From Streptomyces sp. NRRL F-6131 (GTDB taxonomy: Bacteria; Actinomycetota; Actinomycetes; Streptomycetales; Streptomycetaceae), in contig JOHN01000041.1 in assembly GCA_000719695.1 (NCBI GenBank), forward strand, positions 9,005-73,004: a stretch of DNA of 64,000 nt, written 5' to 3'. The notes under the pieces are model-generated. The model was not told where the DNA came from, made no database searches, and worked only from the letters and a program-made list of their open reading frames with translations. The translations under genes were made by a program, and so were the position numbers. Shown in pieces: positions 16,391 through 25,412 of this stretch; the stretch's first letter is position 1, and every line of letters begins with the position of its first letter.

Positions 16391-19300
16391 GTGCAACGAC
16401 ACCGGCTGAGGCGCGTGCTGACCGCGCTCAGCGCTTCCGTACTCGCGCTCACCTTCGTCCAGCTGCCGGCGGCCCACGCGGCCGCCCCGGCGTACAAGGT
16501 GCTCCTGTTCACCAAGACCGCCGACGGCTCCTACCGTCACGACTCCATCGACGCCGGCGTCCGGATGTTCCAGCAGCTCGGCGCCGAGAACAACTTCCAG
16601 GTCGACCGGAGCGAGGACGCCTCCGTCTTCAACACGGCGACGCTGAACACCTACAGCGCCGTCATCATGTTCCAGACCTCCGGGATGGTCTGGGACACCG
16701 ACGCCCAGCGCCAGGCCGTCCAGGAGTACGTGCGCGGTGGGCACGGCATCATGGCCGTCCACAACGCCACCGACATGAAGATCCAGGGTCAGTTCCCCTG
16801 GTGGGACCAGGTCCTGATGGGCGGCGCCCACATGACCCAGCACTCCTCCATCGTGCAGGGCACCGCCAAGGTCGCCGACCGGGCACACCCCTCGACCAAG
16901 GGCCTGCCGGACCGCTGGACGCGAAGCGAGGAGTGGTACAACTTCGACAAGAACGCGCGTGGCGACGTGCACGTCCTGGTCACCGCCGACGAGTCGACCT
17001 ACGACGCAGGCCCGAACAAGATGGGGCCCGACCACCCGATCTCCTGGTGCCGTGACACCGAGGGCGGCAAGGTCTGGGCCACCGCCATGGGCCACGAGGC
17101 GTCCTCCTACTCGGAGCCGCTGTTCAAGCAGCACCTGCTCGGCGGCCTCAAGTGGGCCGCCGGCGCCGCGCCCGGCGACTGCGGAGGCACCGTCACCAAC
17201 CGCTTCCAGAAGGTCACCCTGGACGGTGCGCCCGACCAGCCCATGCAACTGGACGTCGCGCCCGACGGCAACGTCTACTACCTGTCCCGCTCCGGCGCGG
17301 TGAACGTCATCCACACCCACGACGGCGCGCCCGAGACCCACCTCTCGGGCAAGCTGGAGGTGTACGACGGCGGTGAGGGCGGCGCGATCGGCCTCGTGCT
17401 CGACCCGGACTTCGCCACCAACCACTGGATCTACGTCAACTACTCGCCCAAGGGAACCGCCGAGGTCAACCGGGTCTCCCGGTTCACCGTCAGGGCGGAC
17501 GACACCCTGGACCCGGCGAGTGAGAAGACCGTCATCGAGGTCCCGGACTTCCGGAACACCGACGAGCCCGGCCACACGGGCGGCAACCTCGCCTTCGGCC
17601 CGGGGGGCAACCTCTACATCGGCACCGGTGACGACACCAACCCGTTCGCCTCCGACGGCTACACCCCGATCGACGAGCGGCCGGGGCGGGAGAAGTTCGA
17701 CGCCCAGCGCTCGTCGGCGAACACCAACGACCTGCGCGGCAAGATCCTTCGTATCCACCCCGAGGCCGCCGGTGGGTACACGATCCCGTCGGGCAACATG
17801 TTCGCACCCGGCACCGCCAAGACCCGGCCCGAGATCTACGCGATGGGCTTCCGCAACACCTTCCGGTTCTCGGTCGACAAGGAGACCGGCTGGATCGGCG
17901 CGGCGGACTACGGCCCGGACGCGGGCGGCCCCAACGCCAACCGCGGCCCCGAGGGCACCGTCGAGTGGACCCTGATCAAGGAACCGGGCTTCTACGGCTG
18001 GCCGTACTGCGTCGGGAACAACATCCCGTACAACGACTACGACTTCGCCACCGGCGCCTCGGGCGCGAAGTTCAACTGCTCGGCACCGGTCAACGACTCG
18101 CCCAACAACACCGGGCTGACCCAGCTGCCCACCGCGAAGCCCGCGACGGTCTGGTACAACTACCACGCCTCGGCGGAGTTCCCCGAGATCGACGTCGCGG
18201 GAGGAGCCGCCCCCATGGGCGGGCCCTTCTACCACTACGACGCGGCCAGCACCTCGGACCGCAAGTTCCCCGAGTACTTCGACAAGACGCCGTTCTTCTA
18301 CGAGTGGAGCCGCAACTTCGTCAAGGAGTTCCGCACCGACTCCTCGGGCGACCTGCTGAAGATCAGTCCGTTCGCCGCCAAGCTGGACCCCCGCGGGATG
18401 ATCGACATGAAGTTCGGTCCGGACGGCGCGATGTACGTGGCCGAGTGGGGCAACGGCTTCGGCCACGCCAACACCGACGACGGCATCTACCGGATCGACT
18501 ACGTCGCCGGCAACCGCGCACCGCTGGCCAAGGCGAGCGCGACCCCGGACTCGGGGCAGGCGCCGCTGAACGTCACCTTCTCCTCCGCGGGCTCCGTCGA
18601 CCCCGACGGCGACGCCGTCACCTACCGGTGGGACTTCGGCGACGGGGGCACCTCCACCGCCGCCAACCCGACCCACACCTACACCACCAACGGCACCCAC
18701 ACCGCCCGGCTGACCGTCACCGACGTCGGCGGGAAGGCGGCCAGTGTGAACGTGACCGTCACGGTCGGCAACACCCGGCCCACCGTCGCCTTCACCGGCC
18801 CGCCCGACGGCGGCGTGATCGACTTCGGTGACACCATCCAGTACACGGTCAAGGTGACCGACCCCGAGGACGGCACCGTGGACTGCTCCAAGGTGAAGGT
18901 GATCGCGGGCCTCGGCCACGACCACACCCACACCCACGACGTCGGCCAGTACACCGGATGCTCCGGAACGATCAAGACCAGCGCCTCCGGTCACGACGGC
19001 GACGCCAACATCTACTTCGTCCTCACCGCGAGCTACACCGACCGGGGCGGACTGTCCGGCAGCACCAGCATCACGCTCCAGCCCAAGCACCTGCAGGCCG
19101 AGTACTACAGCGGCCAGTCCGGCACGCGCGTCGTCAGCGAGCCCGGAGCGGAGGGCGGCAGGCGCATCGGGGACATCTCCAACAACGACTGGGTCTCCTT
19201 CGCGCCGCTGAACCTGTCCGGGATCGACTCGGTCGCCTTCCGGGTGTCCGCCCCGACGAGCACCGGCGGCTCGATCGAGCTGCACGCCGACTCGCCGACC

Positions 19301-19930
19301 GGGCCGCTCATCTCCACCAACCCGGTCACCGCCACCGGCGGCTGGAACACCTATGTGACCCAGCCGGCCGCCAAGGTCACCGACCCCGGCGGCACCCGGA
19401 CCGTGTACGCCGTCTTCAGGGCACCGGCCGCGAACTCCTTCGACGTGGACGCGATCACCTTCAACGGCAAGGGCGTTGCCGCCAGCGGCGGCCCGCAGGC
19501 CGGCGGCACGTACACGGTGACCAATGCCGGCAACGGCAAGGCCGTCGACGTGAAGTACCAGGCCACCACGGACGGGGCGCCGGTCATCCAGTACAGCCCG
19601 ACCGGTGGCACCAACCAGCAGTGGAAGCTGGCCGACGCCGGGAACGGCGCGTTCACCCTGGCCGCGGTGCACAGCGGCAAGTGCGCGGACGTCCCGGTCG
19701 ACAAGGTCGGCGCCGACGGCGCCCAGCTCCAGCAGTTGAGCTGCTCGGGCGGCGCCAACCAGAAGTGGAAGGTGGAGCCGGTCGGCCAGGACGTCTACCG
19801 GCTCGTCTCGGTGGCGAGCGGCAAGTGCCTGGACGTCCCCGGCAACTCGCCCGCCAACGAGGTCCAGCTGAACCAGTACGCCTGCAACGGCACCCCCGCC
19901 CAGCAGTGGAAGTTCGCCAAGCTCGCTTGA
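16391..19930 (+). CDS. Secreted ThuA/sugar-dehydrogenase/PKD/CBM6/ricin-lectin protein
   Basis: 1179-aa multidomain exported protein. In order: signal peptide (1-31); ThuA-like glutamine-amidotransferase fold (about 33-260, [18 protein letters not shown]); a six-bladed glucose/sorbosone dehydrogenase propeller (about 270-710, [41 protein letters not shown]); PKD domain (about 715-795, [11 protein letters not shown]); a Ca-type linker domain (about 800-890); a CBM6-like carbohydrate-binding module (about 900-1035); and a ricin-type beta-trefoil (about 1040-1179) with repeated Q-x-W motifs. It probably binds a polysaccharide and oxidises or rearranges sugars there; ThuA proteins have been linked to 3-keto sugar chemistry. 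GTG start with GGGAG upstream, 51 bp after the isomerase gene. Confidence 0.9.
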   Translation: MQRHRLRRVLTALSASVLALTFVQLPAAHAAAPAYKVLLFTKTADGSYRHDSIDAGVRMFQQLGAENNFQVDRSEDASVFNTATLNTYSAVIMFQTSGMVWDTDAQRQAVQEYVRGGHGIMAVHNATDMKIQGQFPWWDQVLMGGAHMTQHSSIVQGTAKVADRAHPSTKGLPDRWTRSEEWYNFDKNARGDVHVLVTADESTYDAGPNKMGPDHPISWCRDTEGGKVWATAMGHEASSYSEPLFKQHLLGGLKWAAGAAPGDCGGTVTNRFQKVTLDGAPDQPMQLDVAPDGNVYYLSRSGAVNVIHTHDGAPETHLSGKLEVYDGGEGGAIGLVLDPDFATNHWIYVNYSPKGTAEVNRVSRFTVRADDTLDPASEKTVIEVPDFRNTDEPGHTGGNLAFGPGGNLYIGTGDDTNPFASDGYTPIDERPGREKFDAQRSSANTNDLRGKILRIHPEAAGGYTIPSGNMFAPGTAKTRPEIYAMGFRNTFRFSVDKETGWIGAADYGPDAGGPNANRGPEGTVEWTLIKEPGFYGWPYCVGNNIPYNDYDFATGASGAKFNCSAPVNDSPNNTGLTQLPTAKPATVWYNYHASAEFPEIDVAGGAAPMGGPFYHYDAASTSDRKFPEYFDKTPFFYEWSRNFVKEFRTDSSGDLLKISPFAAKLDPRGMIDMKFGPDGAMYVAEWGNGFGHANTDDGIYRIDYVAGNRAPLAKASATPDSGQAPLNVTFSSAGSVDPDGDAVTYRWDFGDGGTSTAANPTHTYTTNGTHTARLTVTDVGGKAASVNVTVTVGNTRPTVAFTGPPDGGVIDFGDTIQYTVKVTDPEDGTVDCSKVKVIAGLGHDHTHTHDVGQYTGCSGTIKTSASGHDGDANIYFVLTASYTDRGGLSGSTSITLQPKHLQAEYYSGQSGTRVVSEPGAEGGRRIGDISNNDWVSFAPLNLSGIDSVAFRVSAPTSTGGSIELHADSPTGPLISTNPVTATGGWNTYVTQPAAKVTDPGGTRTVYAVFRAPAANSFDVDAITFNGKGVAASGGPQAGGTYTVTNAGNGKAVDVKYQATTDGAPVIQYSPTGGTNQQWKLADAGNGAFTLAAVHSGKCADVPVDKVGADGAQLQQLSCSGGANQKWKVEPVGQDVYRLVSVASGKCLDVPGNSPANEVQLNQYACNGTPAQQWKFAKLA

Positions 19931-19990
19931 CCCGTCCGACCCGTCCGCCCCGTCCGCCCCGTCCGACCCGTCCGCCCCGTCCGACCCACT
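19929..19990 (+). repeat. CCGTCCG-rich microrepeat
   Basis: About seven imperfect copies of a (C)CGTCCG(A/C)CC unit fill the 60 bp after the lectin-domain gene stop. It is non-coding and immediately precedes the hairpin at 19994. Confidence 0.75.
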
Positions 19991-19993
19991 GAC

Positions 19994-20027
19994 GCCCGGC
20001 GCCCGAACTCTCCCTCGGGCGCCGGGC
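19994..20027 (+). terminator. Hairpin between the sugar operon and the ebo operon
   Basis: Perfect 13-bp stem (19994-20006 with 20015-20027), 8-nt loop, 64 bp after the stop of the upstream gene and 60 bp before the next ATG. It likely ends or attenuates transcription and divides the 18-kb block into two units. Confidence 0.75.
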
Positions 20028-20087
20028 CCACCCCTCACCCCCACGCGCCCCCGCACCCGCTCGGCACGGAACAGAAGTGGATCTCCG

Positions 20088-21107
20088 ATGACACGTCCGA
20101 TCACCCTCTTCACCGGACAATGGGCAGACCTCCCCTTCGAGGAGGTCTGCCGGCTCGCTGCCCAGTGGGGCTACGACGGCCTCGAAATCGCCTGCTGGGG
20201 AGACCACTTCGAGGTTGACCGGGCACTCGCCGATCCCGACTACGTGCGTGGCAGGCGCGAGGTCCTGGACCAGCACGGCCTCGATGTCTGGACGATCTCC
20301 AACCACCTGGTCGGCCAGGCCGTCTGCGACCACCCGATCGACGAGCGGCACCGGGCCCTCATGCCCGCCCGTCTCTGGGACGCCGACCCGGAGCAGGTCC
20401 GCCGTAACGCCGCACGGGAAATGGCCGACACCGCCAGGGCCGCCCGCCTGCTGGGCGTCGACACGGTCGTCGGCTTCACCGGATCCTCGATCTGGCACAC
20501 CGTCGCGATGTTCCCGCCTGCTACGCCCGGAATGATCGACGCCGGCTACCGGGACTTCGCCGAGCGCTGGAACCCGGTGCTCGACGTCTTCGAGGACCAG
20601 GACGTCAGGTTCGCGCTGGAGGTCCACCCCAGCGAGATCGCCTACGACTACTGGACCACCCGCCGCACGCTGGAGGCCATCGGCCACCGACCGTCCTTCG
20701 GCCTGAACTGGGACCCGTCCCACATGGTCTGGCAGGACCTCGACCCGGCCGGCTTCATCCTGGAATTCGCCGAACGGATCTACCACGTCGACTGCAAGGA
20801 CACCCGGGTCCGCGTCGGCGACGGCCGCCGCGGCCGCCTCTCCTCCCACCTGCCGTGGGGCGACCCGCGGCGGGGCTGGGACTTCGTCTCCACCGGGCAC
20901 GGCGACGTCCCCTGGGAGGACTGCTTCCGCGCGCTGAACTCGATCGGCTATGACGGCCCGGTCTCCGTCGAATGGGAGGACGCCGGCATGGACCGTCTGG
21001 TCGGCGCGGCCGAGGCCGTCGCCTTCGTTCGCCGGCTTGCCGCCATTACCCCGCCGACTGCCTCCTTCGACGCCGTGTTCGCCTCGCCCGACAGAACGGA
21101 GGGCTGA
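20088..21107 (+). CDS. Sugar phosphate isomerase/epimerase-like TIM barrel
   Basis: 339-aa xylose-isomerase-like TIM barrel, first gene of the ebo-type operon. Likely metal ligands: E in [14 protein letters not shown] (about residue 182), D/H in [12 protein letters not shown] in [11 protein letters not shown], and E in [11 protein letters not shown] near the C-terminus. It is longer than the 15506 protein and belongs to a different subgroup, with long loops after strands 3 and 7. ATG 20088 has a GTGG/GGATC purine stretch upstream. Its stop lies one base before the ATG of the inositol-phosphate synthase gene, so the pair is coupled. Reaction unknown. Confidence 0.87.
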   Translation: MTRPITLFTGQWADLPFEEVCRLAAQWGYDGLEIACWGDHFEVDRALADPDYVRGRREVLDQHGLDVWTISNHLVGQAVCDHPIDERHRALMPARLWDADPEQVRRNAAREMADTARAARLLGVDTVVGFTGSSIWHTVAMFPPATPGMIDAGYRDFAERWNPVLDVFEDQDVRFALEVHPSEIAYDYWTTRRTLEAIGHRPSFGLNWDPSHMVWQDLDPAGFILEFAERIYHVDCKDTRVRVGDGRRGRLSSHLPWGDPRRGWDFVSTGHGDVPWEDCFRALNSIGYDGPVSVEWEDAGMDRLVGAAEAVAFVRRLAAITPPTASFDAVFASPDRTEG

Positions 21108-21108
21108 G

Positions 21109-22296
21109 ATGAGCCACAGCCCCCGGACGGATCCGGGACCGGTCGGCGTCTGGTTCGTCGGAGCCCGCGGATCGGTGGCCACCACGGCGGTCGTCGGCGC
21201 CGCCGCCGTGGGCGCGGGACTTCTGCCGCCGACCGGCCTGGTCAGCGAGCTCCCGGAGTTCGCCGGAATCGGCCTGCCCGCGATCGGCCAGTTGGTCTTC
21301 GGAGGCCACGACGTGGCGGACACCCCGCTGCCCAAGCGGGCCGAGCAGCTGGCCGCCGGGGGAGTGTTCAGCCCGGCCCTGCTGCCCGCCGTCACCCCCG
21401 CCCTGCAGTCCGCCGACCGGGAGATCCGGCGAGGAGCGGTCCGGCGCCCCGCCGGCGAACCGCAAGCGGGCGTCGCAGCGGCGCTCACCGCGGACATCGT
21501 GTCGTTCCGGGACCGCAACCGGCTCAGCCAGGTCGTGGTGGTGAACATCGCTTCGACCGAACCACCGGTCCCGGCCCGCCGTGCCCACCAGAGCCTCGCC
21601 GCGCTGGAGGACGCCCTCGCCGCCAAACCGGCGGTGTTGCCGCCGAGTTCGCTCTACGCCTACGCGGCGCTGCGTGCCGGCTGCGGCTACGTGGACTTCA
21701 CCCCGTCGCCGGGCATCCGGATACCGGCCCTGGACCAGCTCGCCCGTCAGCGGCGTCTGCCCTACGCCGGCAGTGACGGCAAGACCGGCGAGACCCTGGT
21801 GCGCGCCGCCCTCGGGCCGATGTTCGCCCACCGCGCGCTGCGGGTGCTCTCCTGGTCGGGCACCAATCTGCTCGGCGGCGGAGACGGCGCGACCCTGGCC
21901 GAACCGGGAGCCGCCGCCAGCAAGACCGCCTCCAAGCGGAGCGGCCTGGACGCCATGGTCGGTACGGGGGTCGAGGGCCGGACCCACATCGACTACGTGT
22001 CCAGCATGGGCGAACGGAAGACCGCCTGGGACCACATCACCTTCGAGGGCTTCCTCGGCACTCCGATGACGATGCAGTTCACCTGGCAGGGCGTCGACTC
22101 GGCACTGGCCGCGCCGCTGGTCCTCGACCTGGCCCGGTTCCTCGCCCGCGCCCGGCAGCTGGGCGCCGTCGGACCGCAGGAACAGCTCGCGTTCTTCTTC
22201 AAGGACCCCGTCCGGGCGAGCACGGGGCCCGCGGAGCACCGGCTGGTCACCCAGTTCGAGACGCTCCGCGCGTGGTACCGGGGAGGCCGGAGGTGA
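21109..22296 (+). CDS. Inositol-3-phosphate synthase-like NAD enzyme
   Basis: 395-aa protein of the myo-inositol-1-phosphate synthase family, which uses bound NAD to cyclise glucose 6-phosphate. N-terminal dinucleotide fold: GVWFVGARGSVATTAVVGA. Catalytic-domain marks: NIASTEPP, SLYAYAALRAGCGYVDFTPSPG, GSDGKTGETLVRAALGPMF, SWSGTNLLGGGDGATL, and the Lys-rich ASKTASKRSG. It is of the bacterial form, shorter than eukaryotic enzymes, and divergent from a housekeeping Ino1. ATG 21109 with GGAGGG seven bases upstream. Sitting in an ebo operon, it probably makes a cyclitol phosphate for that pathway; in the cyanobacterial ebo operons I know, this slot holds a dehydroquinate-synthase-like sugar cyclase (EboD). 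Confidence 0.88.
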   Translation: MSHSPRTDPGPVGVWFVGARGSVATTAVVGAAAVGAGLLPPTGLVSELPEFAGIGLPAIGQLVFGGHDVADTPLPKRAEQLAAGGVFSPALLPAVTPALQSADREIRRGAVRRPAGEPQAGVAAALTADIVSFRDRNRLSQVVVVNIASTEPPVPARRAHQSLAALEDALAAKPAVLPPSSLYAYAALRAGCGYVDFTPSPGIRIPALDQLARQRRLPYAGSDGKTGETLVRAALGPMFAHRALRVLSWSGTNLLGGGDGATLAEPGAAASKTASKRSGLDAMVGTGVEGRTHIDYVSSMGERKTAWDHITFEGFLGTPMTMQFTWQGVDSALAAPLVLDLARFLARARQLGAVGPQEQLAFFFKDPVRASTGPAEHRLVTQFETLRAWYRGGRR

Positions 22297-23165
22297 CCGA
22301 CGTGCGGGCGCTGGCGGAGCTGGTCCGAGCTCCGGCGGCGCTCACCGTCCTCGGCGACGCGCTGACCGGTGCCGCCGTCGCGGGCCGTCCCCCGGACACA
22401 CTGCGGACGGTACGGCTCGCGGCGGTCTCCGTGTGCCTGTACTGGGCCGGGATGGCCCTGAACGACTACGCCGACCGTCACACCGACGCCGAGGAACGGC
22501 CGGACCGCCCCGTCCCGTCCGGCCGGATCAGCCCCCGGAGCGCACTCGCCACCGCCTCGCTGCTCACCGCAGCGGGCCTGGCCCTGGCAGGTTCGGGCCG
22601 CGACCGTACGCCCATGGCGGTCGCCGCGCCGCTTGCGGCGACCGTCTGGGCGTACGACCTGAAACTGAAGAGCACCCGCCTGGGACCGGCCGCCATGGCC
22701 GCGTCCCGGGGCCTCGACGTCCTCCTGGGAGCCGGCCCGGGAGGACGGCGGCGGGCGCTCCCGTCGGCAGCCGCGATCGCCTGCCACACCTACGCGATCA
22801 CGGCGGTCAGCCGCCGGGAGACGGACGGCGCGACGGCCTCCCTCCCGGCCGCCGCACTGGCCGCCACCGTCGCCGTGGGCCTCGGCGCCGGCGCGCTGCC
22901 CGAGGCCGATCGGTCCCCGGCCCGCCGCGCCGCCTCGGCCGCCCTGCTCGGCGGGTACGTGCTGGCGGCCGGCGCCGCCCAGCTGACCGCGACCGTCCGC
23001 CCGGACGCGGCCCACCTGAAACGGGTGGTCGCTGCGGGCATCCACGCCATGATCCCGCTGCAGGCGGCGCTGACCGCCCGCACCCGGTCGCCGCGCGCCG
23101 CTCTGCCGCTGCTCGCCGCCTACCCACTGGCCAGACGCCTGTCCCGGAAGGTGTCCCCCACATGA
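22293..23165 (+). CDS. eboC: UbiA-like prenyltransferase EboC (SCO3242 family)
   Basis: 290-aa polytopic membrane protein with seven to eight hydrophobic helices. The first Asp-rich motif of UbiA prenyltransferases is present as N-D-Y-A-D-R-H-T-D-A-E-E-R-P-D-R-P-V-P-S-G (about residues 58-78, NDxxDxxxD). The second is weaker (AYDLKLKSTRLGP, about 128-140), as in the EboC branch. The fold transfers prenyl groups to small acceptors in the membrane; whether this branch does so is unproven. GTG 22293 overlaps the upstream TGA (GTGA) after GGGAGG, and its stop overlaps the next ATG. Confidence 0.87.
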   Translation: MTDVRALAELVRAPAALTVLGDALTGAAVAGRPPDTLRTVRLAAVSVCLYWAGMALNDYADRHTDAEERPDRPVPSGRISPRSALATASLLTAAGLALAGSGRDRTPMAVAAPLAATVWAYDLKLKSTRLGPAAMAASRGLDVLLGAGPGGRRRALPSAAAIACHTYAITAVSRRETDGATASLPAAALAATVAVGLGAGALPEADRSPARRAASAALLGGYVLAAGAAQLTATVRPDAAHLKRVVAAGIHAMIPLQAALTARTRSPRAALPLLAAYPLARRLSRKVSPT

Positions 23166-24565
23166 CCGCACCACGATTCGGCTACGGCACCAACGGCCTG
23201 TCCGACCACCGCCTCGACGAGGTGCTCGAACTGATCGCCGGCCTCGGCTACACCGGCGTCGCCCTCACCCTGGACCACCAGCACCTCGATCCGTACGCGC
23301 CCGACCTGAGCCGGCGGCTGGCCCGCATCCGCCGCCGGCTCACGGCGCTCGGCCTCGGCGTCGTGGTGGAGACCGGGGCCCGCTACCTGCTCGACCCCTG
23401 GCGCAAGCACGCCCCCACCCTGCTGGACCCCGACCCGGCAGGCCGCGCCCGACGACTCGACCTCCTCCGTCGGGGGACAGGCATCGCGGCCGACCTGGAA
23501 GCCGAAGCACTCTCCTTCTGGAGCGGTACCCCCGAGCCCGGGGTCGGCCACGACGAGGCGTTCCGGCTCCTCGCCGACGGCTGTGCGACCCTCGTCGAGA
23601 CCGCACGCGACGCCGGGACCCGGCTCGGCTTCGAGCCCGAGCCCGGCATGCTGGTCTCCGACCTGGACGGCTATGAACGCCTGCGGGACGCACTCGGCGC
23701 CCCCGAGATCTTCGGCCTCACCCTCGACATCGGCCACTGCCAGTGCCTCGAATCCGTGTCACCCGCCGAGTGCGTACGGCGCGCGGCGCCCTGGCTGGTC
23801 AACGTTCAGATCGAGGACATGCGCCGCGGCATCCACGAGCACCTGGAGTTCGGAGACGGCGAGATCGACTTCCCACCCGTCCTGGCAGCCCTGTCCGAGG
23901 CCGGATACCAGGGACTGGTGTCCGTCGAGCTGCCCCGGCACTCGCACAGCGGGCCGCAGAGCGCCCTGCGGTCCCTGAACGCTCTGCGCCAGGCCTCCGC
24001 CCACCCCTGGACGCGCGACGCCGTCGCGCAGGTCCGCGACGACCCCGCGGTGCTGGCCAGGCTGTTCCCGATCGCCGCGCGCAGCACCGGCCCCGGGCAG
24101 GGCGAGGCGGTCCGCGCCCAGCTCCTCCAGGCCCTGACGGTGACCGGCCCCGACCTGGCAGCGGCCCTCGACGAGCTGTACCGGGGCGGCGACACCGCCG
24201 AACGGCTCGCCGTGCTACGCGCCCTCCCGCTGCTCGACCAGGCCCGCAGCCTCGGCCCCGAGGCGCTCCCGCTCGTCGCGGACGCCCTGCGCACCAACGA
24301 CACCCGACTCGTCACCGCGGCCGTCGGCCCGTACGCCGCGCGCCACCTCGACCGGGCGGCCTGGCGTCAGGCCGTCCTGAAGTGCGTCTTCATGGGCATC
24401 CCGCTCGACGCCGTGGCGGGCCTCTCCCGGCGCACCGACCCCGAACTGCTCCGCATGTTCCGGGCCTTCGCCGCCGAACGCACCGCCGCCGGCCGGCCGG
24501 TCCCCGAGGACCTGCGGACCCAGCTCGACCTCCACTCCACGGAAGAGGGCCATGCGCATCTTTGA
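23162..24565 (+). CDS. eboA: TIM-barrel isomerase fused to EboA domain
   Basis: 467-aa two-domain protein. Residues 1-270 are a xylose-isomerase-like TIM barrel (FGYGTNGLSDHRLDEVLELI at the start, RLGFEPEPGMLV, GLTLDIGHCQC, VNVQIEDMRRGIHEHLEFGDGEIDF, VSVELPRHSH), with Glu/Asp/His ligands in place. Residues 300-467 are an EboA domain, an all-helical repeat-like segment (GPEALPLVADALRTNDTRLVTAAVGPYAA, WRQAVLKCVFMGIPLDAVAGL). EboA has no known reaction. ATG 23162 overlaps the eboC stop by four bases. The longer frame from 22433 is an artefact of reading antiphase through eboC. Its C-terminus overlaps the TatD-like gene by 14 bp. Confidence 0.88.
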   Translation: MTAPRFGYGTNGLSDHRLDEVLELIAGLGYTGVALTLDHQHLDPYAPDLSRRLARIRRRLTALGLGVVVETGARYLLDPWRKHAPTLLDPDPAGRARRLDLLRRGTGIAADLEAEALSFWSGTPEPGVGHDEAFRLLADGCATLVETARDAGTRLGFEPEPGMLVSDLDGYERLRDALGAPEIFGLTLDIGHCQCLESVSPAECVRRAAPWLVNVQIEDMRRGIHEHLEFGDGEIDFPPVLAALSEAGYQGLVSVELPRHSHSGPQSALRSLNALRQASAHPWTRDAVAQVRDDPAVLARLFPIAARSTGPGQGEAVRAQLLQALTVTGPDLAAALDELYRGGDTAERLAVLRALPLLDQARSLGPEALPLVADALRTNDTRLVTAAVGPYAARHLDRAAWRQAVLKCVFMGIPLDAVAGLSRRTDPELLRMFRAFAAERTAAGRPVPEDLRTQLDLHSTEEGHAHL

Positions 24566-25412
24566 CCCACACATCCACATGACCTCCCGCACCACCGACG
24601 ACTACCGGGCGATGCACGCCGCCGGGGTGCGCGCAGTCGTCGAGCCCGCCTTCTGGCTCGGCCAGCCGCGTACCTCGCCCGGCAGCTTCCGTGACTACTT
24701 CGACGCGCTGCTCGGCTGGGAGCCCTACCGCGCCGCCCAGTTCGGCATCCAGCACTTCTGCGCGATCGCCCTCAACCCCAAGGAGGCCAACGACCCCCGC
24801 TGCACGCCCGTCCTGGACGACCTGCCCCGCTACCTGGCCAAGGACCGCGTCGTCGCCGTCGGCGAGATCGGCTTCGACTCGATGACCGACGCCGAGGAGC
24901 ACGCCTTCACCACCCAGCTCGCACTCGCCCGGGAACACGGCCTGCCCGCCCTGGTGCACACCCCGCACCGGGACAAGGCCGCGGGCACCGCCCGTACCCT
25001 GGAACTCGTCCGGGCCGACGGCATCGACCCCGCGACCGTGCTGATCGACCATCTCAACGAGGTCACCGCGCCGCAGGTCGCCGATTCCGGCTGCTGGATG
25101 GGGTTCTCCGTCTATCCCGACACCAAGATGGACCCGGAACGGATGGTGCGCATCCTGCAGGACCACGGCACCGCCCGCGTCCTGGTCAACTCCGCCGCCG
25201 ACTGGGGCCACAGCGACCCGCTGCGCACCCGTGCCACCGCCATCGCCATGCTCGCCGCCGGCTTCACCGAGGACGACGTCGACCACGTGCTGTGGCGCAA
25301 CCCGGCCGAGTTCTACGGGCAGAGCGGTCGCCTGGCCCTCGAACCCGACCCCGGCGGGCGGGCGCAGGACTCGCTGTTCGCCGGCAACTCCGTACGCAGG
25401 GGGAGCAGCTGA
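24552..25412 (+). CDS. eboB: TatD-like metal-dependent hydrolase EboB
   Basis: 286-aa amidohydrolase-superfamily TIM barrel of the TatD group. Metal ligands are visible: H-I-H in FDPHIHM (residues 7-9), E in VGEIGFDS, H in LVHTPH, H in VLIDHLNEV, and D in NSAADWGHSDPLR. That full set predicts an active hydrolase. ATG 24552 with GGAAGAGG upstream; overlaps eboA by 14 bp and its TGA shares bases with the eboE start. In ebo operons EboB is assumed to hydrolyse a small substrate; DNase activity, as in E. coli TatD, is not implied. Confidence 0.88.
   Translation: MRIFDPHIHMTSRTTDDYRAMHAAGVRAVVEPAFWLGQPRTSPGSFRDYFDALLGWEPYRAAQFGIQHFCAIALNPKEANDPRCTPVLDDLPRYLAKDRVVAVGEIGFDSMTDAEEHAFTTQLALAREHGLPALVHTPHRDKAAGTARTLELVRADGIDPATVLIDHLNEVTAPQVADSGCWMGFSVYPDTKMDPERMVRILQDHGTARVLVNSAADWGHSDPLRTRATAIAMLAAGFTEDDVDHVLWRNPAEFYGQSGRLALEPDPGGRAQDSLFAGNSVRRGSS

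Noticed and set aside
16373..20113. Long open frames antisense to the ThuA/lectin gene, up to 1246 codons
   Set aside because: Frames opposite high-GC genes stay open by codon bias alone; composition is Gly/Arg/Val-rich with no family motif and no ribosome-binding site.
22433..24565. A 710-codon frame spanning eboC and eboA
   Set aside because: Its first 243 codons read eboC out of phase; the real start at 23162 overlaps the eboC stop and begins the TIM-barrel homology.
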